48,884 nt of DNA from Planosporangium mesophilum. GTDB taxonomy: Bacteria; Actinomycetota; Actinomycetes; Mycobacteriales; Micromonosporaceae. Position 1 is the stretch's first letter. Each line of letters begins with the position of its first letter. The position numbers and the translations under genes are program-made. Shown here piece by piece: positions 42,839 to 48,884 of the stretch. Location of the stretch: the NCBI RefSeq assembly GCF_016863255.1, contig NZ_BOON01000037.1, forward strand, positions 1 to 48,884, read 5' to 3'. The notes under the pieces are model-generated. The model ran no database searches. It was not told the origin of the DNA and saw nothing but the letters and a program-made list of their open reading frames with translations.

Positions 42839-43816
42839 GTGACGAGGCGACGGACATCCATCACCAGCGTGCTCGTCGCGACCGCGCTCGGCCTGGTCGC
42901 GCCGCTCACCGGCTGCGCCGGGCCGGCACCGAGGTGGGCCGGTGCTCCGGCCGCATCACCGGCGGCTTCACCGGCGGCGAGCCGCCCCGGCGATCCGACG
43001 AGCCCGGGCGTACCGACGGCCTCACCGAGCGCCGACTGCGGGCCGTGGGGCTGCGAGCAGATGCGCCGCTTCGAGGCCGCGGCGGGCCTGGTCAAGACCA
43101 AGCCGGGGTACCTGGGACTCGTCGTCCGCGACCGGCGGACCGGCGCGACCTGGCGGACGGGTACGCCCGACCACGTCATGTGGACCAGCTCGACGATCAA
43201 GCTCGCGATCGCGACCAGCCTGCTCGAGCGGGCCCGGACCGGCGAAGTGACGCTGGACGCGACCGCCCGCCGGCAGCTGGCCGCCATGATGAGCGTCTCG
43301 GACAACGACGCCGCCGACGCGCTGTGGAAGCGCTACGGCGGGGACGCGATGGTGCCGCGCTTCCAGCGGGTGTACGGCATGACCGGCCTGACTTTCGTGC
43401 CCGGCTCCCCGCGGTACTGGGGGTTCATGAAGGCATCGGCCGACGATCTGCAGCGGCTGATGTCGTACGTGCTGGACAAGCTCGACCCCGCCGACCGCGG
43501 GTACCTCGTGGACGCGATGCGCCACGTCGGGCAGATCCAGCAGTGGGGGGTGTGGGCCGCCGGGCCGGCCGCGCGGCCCGGCACCAAGGACGGTTGGTCG
43601 ATCGAGTCGGACCCGGGCGGCAAGCACTGGTGCACCAGCGCGGTCGGCTTCGCCGGACCGGACGAGCGGTACGTCGTCGCGGTCATGTACCACCTGCCAC
43701 CCGGCACCGGCACCATCGACGCCGGGGTCCACGCCGTCAGCGACGCGGTCGCGACCGTGTTCGGTGCCCCCACCCCGGCGCCGGTCACGGTGCCGGACCC
43801 GAGCACCGGCCTGTGA
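42839..43816 (+). CDS. Class A beta-lactamase-like serine hydrolase lipoprotein
   Basis: A 325-residue lipoprotein from GTG at 42839 (a GTG at 42761 would add an unlikely 26-residue extension). The signal ends in the lipobox LTGC, followed by an Ala/Ser/Pro linker. SSTIK gives the SxxK nucleophile, SDNDAAD the SDN motif. The usual KTG triad is replaced by KDGWS. The fold belongs to the penicillin-binding/beta-lactamase group; whether it cleaves beta-lactams or peptidoglycan is open. Confidence 0.82.
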   Translation: MTRRRTSITSVLVATALGLVAPLTGCAGPAPRWAGAPAASPAASPAASRPGDPTSPGVPTASPSADCGPWGCEQMRRFEAAAGLVKTKPGYLGLVVRDRRTGATWRTGTPDHVMWTSSTIKLAIATSLLERARTGEVTLDATARRQLAAMMSVSDNDAADALWKRYGGDAMVPRFQRVYGMTGLTFVPGSPRYWGFMKASADDLQRLMSYVLDKLDPADRGYLVDAMRHVGQIQQWGVWAAGPAARPGTKDGWSIESDPGGKHWCTSAVGFAGPDERYVVAVMYHLPPGTGTIDAGVHAVSDAVATVFGAPTPAPVTVPDPSTGL

Positions 43817-43934
43817 ACCGGCCGCGCCCCGTCAGCCGGTTGTCTCGATATTGCACCGAGTGAATCCGGTAGGTCGGCGCGGGTCCTGAGATTTCCCCTC
43901 CCCATGATCTTCTTCGAGCTGCCCGGGTCGACCT

Positions 43935-44723
43935 TCACACGGTGGCGCCGGTCGTCGCGAGGATGACCGAGGCGACCAGGTCCGGGTCGTCGTGCATCGG
44001 TACGTGGCCGCAGCCGGCCAGGTCGACGTGCCGGGCGGCGGGCAGCAGCTGCCGGGCCAGCGCGGCCTGCCGGTAGGGCAGGATGCGGTCGCGGGTACCC
44101 CAGGCGACGGTGACCGGTACGGTCGGGGCGCCCTGGAAGGCGTACCGCAGCCCGTTGCGCGCGACCGTCTCGAACGCGCGGGCGTTGCGCAGCGCGAGCG
44201 AGTCGGCGAGGGCGGCTTCGGGGCTGATGCGCCCCGGCCGGGCGAGCAGCATGCCGAACGACACCGCCCGCAGCGGCCCGACCCGCAGCATTCGGCGCAT
44301 CACCGGCTCGGGCAGGTGCGCGGCGTACCGGTGCAGCCGCAGGACGGTGACGGCCCGGCGCAGCTGAGCGGGGGTGCAGAAGCCGGCCGGCGACAGCGCG
44401 GTGGCCGACGCGGCCTGGCCGGTCGCGGCCAGCTCCAGGGCGATGGCGCCACCGAGGCTGTTGCCGGCCACGTGCGGCCGGTCCAGGTCGAGTGCGGCGA
44501 AGAAGCTCGCGATGGCGCCGACGAGCCGGGTCATGTCGTGCGGGAGGCCGGTCTCCGGCATCGGGGACCGGCCGAAGCCGGGCAGGTCGACCGCGATGAC
44601 GTCGTGGACGGTCGCCAGCTTGTCCAGGACCGGCTCCCAGGCCCGCCAGTGGTGGCCGATGCCGTGCAGCAGGACCAGCGGCTCCCCCGCGCCACGCCGC
44701 TCGTAGACCAGGTCGAGTTGCAC
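43935..44723 (-). CDS. Alpha/beta hydrolase of the BVMO operon
   Basis: A 262-residue hydrolase; GTG with AAGGAGAG upstream, 2 nt after the SDR stop. Motifs: VLLHGIGHHWRAWEP (oxyanion), VAGNSLGGAIA (Ser nucleophile in GNSLGG), WGTRDRILPY (Asp) and AGCGHVPMHDDP (His). It probably cleaves the ester or lactone made by the monooxygenase. Confidence 0.88.
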   Translation of the reverse strand: MQLDLVYERRGAGEPLVLLHGIGHHWRAWEPVLDKLATVHDVIAVDLPGFGRSPMPETGLPHDMTRLVGAIASFFAALDLDRPHVAGNSLGGAIALELAATGQAASATALSPAGFCTPAQLRRAVTVLRLHRYAAHLPEPVMRRMLRVGPLRAVSFGMLLARPGRISPEAALADSLALRNARAFETVARNGLRYAFQGAPTVPVTVAWGTRDRILPYRQAALARQLLPAARHVDLAGCGHVPMHDDPDLVASVILATTGATV

Positions 44724-44725
44724 GC

Positions 44726-45616
44726 TCAGCTCTCCTTGCGGTCGTTCGTACCGGTGGCGGTGTTCGTGCCGAAGCCGCGGCCGAGCCGGCGTACCTGCTC
44801 CTCCATCTGCGGTACGTCCCGGCGGGCGGCGCGGCCGATGATCCGGTCCGCGATCGGACCGGTGGTGATGGTCCGCAGCGCCTGGACCAGCCCGACGGCG
44901 CGGGGGACGTAGACGCGGCGGCGGCGCCGCTCGATGCCGTCGACGAAGGCGGCGGCGCACGCCTCGACGGAGGTGTCGGACCGCAGCGGCCAGGGCAGCC
45001 GGGCACGCGCCTCGCGGAACGCCGGCAGGTCGTCCTGCGCGTCCCGCACCAGGTCCGTGTCGACCCAGCCGGGGTGGGCGGTGCCGACAGCGACACCCCG
45101 GTGGGCCAGTTCCAGGCGGATCGCGTTGCCGAACTGCTCGACCCCTGCCTTCGAGGCGCAGTACGCGGCCATGCCGGGCAGCACGGTGAAGGCTGCGGCC
45201 GAGGACACCAGCAGGAAGTACCCCCGGCTGGCGAGGACATGCTCCACGGTGGCCCCGACGGTACGCATCACGCCGAGCAGGTTCACGTCGACCGTACGGA
45301 TCATCGGCTCGATGCCGCCGACCGCGATGGTGCCGCGGTTGACGATGCCGGCGTTGGCGACCACGACGTCGATGCGGCCGAGGGCCTCGATCGTGCCGCG
45401 CACGGCCCGGTCCAGACTGGCCTGGTCGGTGACGTCGCACTCGAACCAGGCGTGCTGGTCACCCAACTCGCCGGCGAGCGCCGCGAGGCGCTCGGGCTCC
45501 AGGCCGACGAGCGCGAGCCGGGCGCCGCGCGCGGCGGCGAGCCGGGCGGTGTGCTCACCGATCCCGCGCGCCGCACCGGTGATCAGGACGACCTTGCCGT
45601 TCAGGACGGAACTCAT
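44726..45616 (-). CDS. Short-chain dehydrogenase/reductase
   Basis: A 296-residue SDR; ATG with GGGGGAGAG upstream, overlapping the monooxygenase stop by 4 nt. Cofactor motif TGAARGIGEH, NAGIVN, and active site S..Y..K in SSAAAFTVLPGMAAYCASK. It resembles the SDR partners in mymA-like operons and would make or consume the ketone substrate. Confidence 0.9.
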   Translation of the reverse strand: MSSVLNGKVVLITGAARGIGEHTARLAAARGARLALVGLEPERLAALAGELGDQHAWFECDVTDQASLDRAVRGTIEALGRIDVVVANAGIVNRGTIAVGGIEPMIRTVDVNLLGVMRTVGATVEHVLASRGYFLLVSSAAAFTVLPGMAAYCASKAGVEQFGNAIRLELAHRGVAVGTAHPGWVDTDLVRDAQDDLPAFREARARLPWPLRSDTSVEACAAAFVDGIERRRRRVYVPRAVGLVQALRTITTGPIADRIIGRAARRDVPQMEEQVRRLGRGFGTNTATGTNDRKES

Positions 45617-47118
45617 CGGCTCTCCCCCACCGGGCGCGGTTGACGGACGGCGACGGGCCGGTACGGGGCCGGGTCGAACCGGCGGGTGCGCAGCCAGTAC
45701 GACCAGGTGTAGCCGGGCCACAGTGTCGAGTTGCGACCGGTGGCGTCCAGGTACCAGCTCCGGCAGCCACCGCTGCTCCAGACCGTACCGGTCATCTTGC
45801 GGTCGACGTCGGACACGAACGCGCGCTGCGCCTCGGGCGTCGGCTCGATGGCCCGCGCGCCGCTCCGGTCCAGGTGGCGCAGCGCGCCCAGCAGGTACGT
45901 GATCTGACACTCGATCATGAATACGACGGAGCTGTGTCCGAGGCCGGTGTTCGGCCCGAGCAGCAGGAACAGGTTCGGGAAGCCGTTGACCGCCACGCCC
46001 TGGTGCGCGCGCATGCTGCCCTGCCAGGCCTGCTCCAGCGTGCGCCCGTCGCTGCCCCGGATGGACCTGGCGATGGGTGGGTCGGTGACGTGGAAGCCGG
46101 TACCGAAGATGATGGTGTCGACCTCGTGCAGGGTGCCGTCGCGGGTGACGACGCCGTTCGGTCGCACCTCGGCGATGCCGTCGGTGACGACCTCGACGTT
46201 GTCGCGGGTGAGCGCCGGGTAGTAGTCGTTGGAGAGCAGAACCCGCTTGCAGCCCATGGTGTACCGGGGCGTGAGCTTCGCGCGCAGCGCCGGGTCCGCC
46301 ACCGACCTGCGCAGGTGACGCAGGGCGACGCGCTCCCCGAGTCGCATCATGGCCGGGTACAGGAAGCCGGTCCCCATGATCCCTTCGCGCGCCCAGTAGA
46401 TCCCGGCGCGCACCGCCCGCTGCGCCGCCGGCACCGCCCGGAACAGGCGCTTCTCCCGGTCGGTGATGGCCCGGTCGGCGCGCGGCATCACCCATGCCGG
46501 GGTGCGCTGGAACAGGTGCAGGCGGTCGACCTGGGGCGCGATCTGCGGTACGAACTGGATGGCCGACGCCCCGGTACCGATGACGGCGACCCGCCGCCCG
46601 GTCAGATCCAGGTCGTGGTTCCACCGCGCGGAGTGGAAGGTCTCCCCGGTGAACGTCGACAGGCCGGGCAGGTCCGGCACGGACGGCTCGGTGAGCGGGC
46701 CGCCGGCCGCGACCAGTACCTCCGCGGTGTAGCGGCCCCGTGAGGTCTCGATCAGCCAGAGCCCGCTCGCGGTGTCCCACTCGGCGCGCAGCACCTCGTG
46801 GCGCAACCGCAGGTGCGGGGCGAGCCCGTGGCGGGCGACGCACCGGCGCAGGTACTCCCAGATCTCCGGCTGCCCGGAGAAGCTGCGCGACCAGTCCGGG
46901 TTGGGCGCGAACGAGAACGAGTACAGGTGCGACGGCACGTCGCAGGCGCAGCCCGGGTACGTGTTGTCGCGCCAGGTACCGCCGACGTCGGCACCCCGGT
47001 CGAACACGACGAAGTCGTGGTAGCCCCGCTGCTTGAGGCGGATAGCCGTGCCGATGCCGCCGAAGCCGGCACCGACGACGGCGACGCGGTGGTGGACCGG
47101 CTCGTCGTCACTGGTCAC
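45613..47118 (-). CDS. Baeyer-Villiger-type flavin monooxygenase
   Basis: A 501-residue FAD/NADPH monooxygenase inserting oxygen next to a ketone. The FAD motif is VAVVGAGFGGIGTA, the NADPH motif VAVIGTGASAIQ, and the fingerprint FTGETFHSARWNHD fits FxGxxxHxxxW. GTG at 47118 has GGAG 8 nt upstream; the longer frame to 47415 crosses the operators. First gene of the operon with SDR and hydrolase. Confidence 0.9.
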   Translation of the reverse strand: MTSDDEPVHHRVAVVGAGFGGIGTAIRLKQRGYHDFVVFDRGADVGGTWRDNTYPGCACDVPSHLYSFSFAPNPDWSRSFSGQPEIWEYLRRCVARHGLAPHLRLRHEVLRAEWDTASGLWLIETSRGRYTAEVLVAAGGPLTEPSVPDLPGLSTFTGETFHSARWNHDLDLTGRRVAVIGTGASAIQFVPQIAPQVDRLHLFQRTPAWVMPRADRAITDREKRLFRAVPAAQRAVRAGIYWAREGIMGTGFLYPAMMRLGERVALRHLRRSVADPALRAKLTPRYTMGCKRVLLSNDYYPALTRDNVEVVTDGIAEVRPNGVVTRDGTLHEVDTIIFGTGFHVTDPPIARSIRGSDGRTLEQAWQGSMRAHQGVAVNGFPNLFLLLGPNTGLGHSSVVFMIECQITYLLGALRHLDRSGARAIEPTPEAQRAFVSDVDRKMTGTVWSSGGCRSWYLDATGRNSTLWPGYTWSYWLRTRRFDPAPYRPVAVRQPRPVGESR

Positions 47119-47144
47119 GGTTCGCTCCACTGGTCTGCCATCGT

Positions 47145-47160
47145 GGTACCAGCCGGTACC
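47145..47160. promoter_or_regulatory. Operator copy 1 (GGTACC-N4-GGTACC)
   Basis: GGTACC-AGCC-GGTACC, 27 nt before the monooxygenase start. Same motif as the sites at 47174 and 47229. Confidence 0.65.
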
Positions 47161-47173
47161 AGCAATCGAGGAA

Positions 47174-47189
47174 GTTACCATCGGGTAAG
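47174..47189. promoter_or_regulatory. Operator copy 2 (GTTACC-N4-GGTAAG)
   Basis: GTTACC-ATCG-GGTAAG; same spacing as the other two with two changed bases, which keep part of the dyad. Confidence 0.5.
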
Positions 47190-47228
47190 CCCGAGCGGAA
47201 GATCTCGGCTGGGGCCGTACCCCGGCGA

Positions 47229-47244
47229 GGTACCATGCGGTACC
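47229..47244. promoter_or_regulatory. Operator copy 3 (GGTACC-N4-GGTACC)
   Basis: GGTACC-ATGC-GGTACC, 41 nt before the TetR start, suited to autorepression. Confidence 0.65.
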
Positions 47245-47284
47245 GGACAATCCATCACCAGAGGTCCACCACAGGGGCGGAGCG

Positions 47285-47902
47285 TTGGTCAGCACGGTAC
47301 GAGCCGCCGCGCAGGTGCGGGCGGACCTCATCAGCGGACTCGCCACTGCGGTCTCCGAGAAGGGGTACGCGGCGAGCACGATCGCCGACATCGTGGCGCA
47401 CGCGCGGGTCTCCAAGCGGACCTTCTACGAGCACTTCTCCGACAAGGAGGAGTGCCTGATGGCGCTGTACCGCGACTCGTGCGACCAGCTCATGATGGTC
47501 CTACGCGAGGCCGGCAGCCCCGCCGAGCCCTGGCGGGAGCGGATCCGGGTGGCCGCGACGGCCTACCTGTCGACGCTGGAGTCGCTGCCGGCGGTCTACC
47601 GCACGCTCCTGGTGGAGATGCAGGCCGCGGGGCCGCGCGCGTACCGGCTGCGGCAGGAGAAGCAGCGCCGGTTCGCCGACACGCTGGTGGAGATCGTCGA
47701 GGGCGGGCGGCCCGCCAACCCGGAGCTCCCGCCGCTGTCGCCGGCCGTGGCCGTCGCCCTGGTCGGCGGGCTCAACGAGCTGCTGCTGCAGGCCGTCGAC
47801 CCGTACCCGGGTGGCATCTCCACCCCCCTGACCTCGTTGAACGACACGGTGGTCGACCTGGTCACCGCCGTCCTCACCTACCGCCCCACCCGCCCGGAGT
47901 AA
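47285..47902 (+). CDS. TetR-family regulator of the BVMO operon
   Basis: A 205-residue regulator from TTG, preceded by GGGGCGGAG. The helix-turn-helix is at about 10-55 (VSEKGYAASTIADIVAHARVSKRTFYEHFSDKEECLMAL). The C-terminal domain is a generic ligand pocket. It is divergent from the monooxygenase operon with three matching operator copies between them, so it probably represses both, and it is followed 5 nt later by a luciferase-like oxidoreductase. Confidence 0.9.
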   Translation: MVSTVRAAAQVRADLISGLATAVSEKGYAASTIADIVAHARVSKRTFYEHFSDKEECLMALYRDSCDQLMMVLREAGSPAEPWRERIRVAATAYLSTLESLPAVYRTLLVEMQAAGPRAYRLRQEKQRRFADTLVEIVEGGRPANPELPPLSPAVAVALVGGLNELLLQAVDPYPGGISTPLTSLNDTVVDLVTAVLTYRPTRPE

Positions 47903-47907
47903 CCAGC

Positions 47908-48884
47908 GTGCCCGACCACGGCCAGCCCCTTCTGTTCGGGGCGTTCGTCACGCCCGACGCCCGCGACCCGCACCGGACCGTCGCCCTCGCCACCACGGCG
48001 GACACGCTCGGCCTCGACGTACTGGGCGTGCAGGACCACCCGTACCAGCCCGGCTTCTTCGACACCTGGACGTTTCTGTCCACTGTGGCCAGCAAGACCC
48101 GGCGGCTGATCCTGTTCCCCGACGTCATCAGCGTGCCGCTGCGCCAACCCGCGGTCCTCGCCCGCAGCGCCGCCACGCTGGACGTACTCAGCGACGGCCG
48201 GGTGGAGATGGGCCTGGGCGTGGGCGCCTTCCCGGACGGGATCGCGGCGATGGGCGGCCCCTCGCGTACGCCCGGCGAGTCGATCGAGGCCCTCGAAGAG
48301 GCCATCGCCGTGATGCGGGCGCTGTGGACCCCGGGCGGACCGGTACACCTGGACGGCCGGCACTACACCCTGGACGGCGCCCGGCCCGGCCCGCCGCCCG
48401 TGCACGACATCGGCATCTGGCTCGGCTCGTACAAGCCCCGGATGCTGGCGCTGACCGGCCGCGTCGCCGACGGGTGGATCCCCAGCTCGATGTACGCCTC
48501 GCCGGACGAGACGCGGGCGATGGGCGACCTGATCGACAAGGCCGCCTCCGACGCCGGCCGCGACCCGGCGGATATCCGCCGCTGGTACAACGTCGCCGGC
48601 AGCTTCGCCGCGGGTAGCTCTGCCGGCCGGCGGGGCGAGTTCCTCCAGGGCCCGCCGAAGCTGTGGGTCGAGCAGCTCACCGAGCTCGCGCTGACCCAGG
48701 GCATGAGCGCCTTCATCCTTGCACCCGGCCAGGCCGCCGAGTCCGACCTGCGGCGCTTCGCGGAGGAGGTGGCACCGGCGGTCCGGGAGGCCGTCGACGC
48801 CGCCCGCGGCGTGAACGGTGACGCAGACGCCGCCCGCGGCGTGAACGGTGACGCAGACGCCGCCCGCGGCGTGAACGGTGACGC
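47908..48884 (+). CDS. Luciferase-like (LLM) flavin/F420 oxidoreductase (3' partial)
   Basis: The frame is open from GTG at 47908, with GGAG upstream overlapping the end of the TetR gene, to the window end (325 residues visible). LFGAFVTPDARDPHRTVALATTADTLGLDVLGVQDH is the LLM N-terminus; LDVLSDGRVEMGLGVG and GIWLGSYKPRMLALTGRVADGW are family strands. Cofactor may be F420 or FMN. The catalytic domain appears complete near residue 297; what remains is a 10-residue repeat (DAARGVNGDA) running off the edge. Likely co-transcribed with the TetR gene. Confidence 0.88.
   Translation, partial: MPDHGQPLLFGAFVTPDARDPHRTVALATTADTLGLDVLGVQDHPYQPGFFDTWTFLSTVASKTRRLILFPDVISVPLRQPAVLARSAATLDVLSDGRVEMGLGVGAFPDGIAAMGGPSRTPGESIEALEEAIAVMRALWTPGGPVHLDGRHYTLDGARPGPPPVHDIGIWLGSYKPRMLALTGRVADGWIPSSMYASPDETRAMGDLIDKAASDAGRDPADIRRWYNVAGSFAAGSSAGRRGEFLQGPPKLWVEQLTELALTQGMSAFILAPGQAAESDLRRFAEEVAPAVREAVDAARGVNGDADAARGVNGDADAARGVNGD
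48796..48884 (+). repeat. 30-bp tandem repeat at the 3' end of the LLM gene
   Basis: Two full units and 29 bases of a third, with no differences between the copies seen. Each unit codes for DAARGVNGDA in frame. It may continue past the window. Confidence 0.95.

Noticed and set aside
43333-45240. Long Arg/Pro-rich minus-strand frame of 635 codons
   Set aside because: It is a shadow of the hydrolase and SDR genes, with biased composition and no recognisable domain.
44726-46843. A single 705-residue protein covering the SDR and the region antisense-frame upstream
   Set aside because: The part upstream of 45616 is an out-of-frame reading of the monooxygenase; the SDR has its own start and ribosome-binding site.

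Overview
The window is a stretch of very GC-rich chromosome from an actinobacterium. It uses many GTG and TTG starts, 4-nt ATGA/GTGA gene overlaps, TANNNT -10 boxes placed for leaderless mRNAs, Tat/Sec-exported enzymes and lipoproteins. A family such as Micromonosporaceae is plausible, but that is inference; no rRNA or tRNA gene was seen. It holds about 40 genes and several gene remnants.

Left part (1-10.7 kb): the end of a Lys/Ala/Pro-rich membrane protein, a DUF2269-like membrane protein, a cyclase-family hydrolase, a small membrane protein and a secreted Asp-box (sialidase-like) protein. Then, on the minus strand, comes a compact lanthipeptide locus: a 53-codon precursor gene (6875-7036) 29 nt upstream of a three-domain class IV-type LanL synthetase (4221-6845). 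A TetR regulator diverges from a lone F0 subunit a gene (atpB), followed by a secreted PHB-depolymerase-like esterase.

10.0-19.0 kb (minus strand): a 3-hydroxybutyrate dehydrogenase, a GAF-PucR regulator, a complete branched-chain-type ABC importer (livK-G-F-H-M), an alpha/beta hydrolase and a membrane protein. Most genes overlap by 4 nt. With the esterase beyond it, the block could be a PHB/hydroxyacid scavenging island (inference).

19.2-25.1 kb: a VapBC-like toxin-antitoxin pair, a GNAT pseudogene, a Tat-exported 5'-nucleotidase, pgi, and an enoyl-CoA hydratase preceded by the stub of an acyl-CoA ligase.

25.6-38.7 kb: an exported lysozyme-like-fold protein, then an alpha-xyloside (xyloglucan-type) locus: sugar ABC importer, GH31 alpha-xylosidase, secreted GH3-CBM enzyme and LacI regulator. 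Near-identical LacI operators sit at +1 of both promoters. A DUF4012 gene is inserted on the other strand.

38.7-43.8 kb: an MBL-fold hydrolase next to a probable regulator remnant, a YjbR-family protein with a low-complexity insert, galT, a barnase-like RNase with its barstar, a small hypothetical protein and a beta-lactamase-like lipoprotein.

43.9-48.9 kb: a Baeyer-Villiger monooxygenase / SDR / alpha-beta hydrolase operon facing a TetR gene across three copies of one 16-bp operator, then a luciferase-like oxidoreductase cut by the window end inside a 30-bp tandem repeat. Short minisatellites of 9-30 bp period recur between genes.
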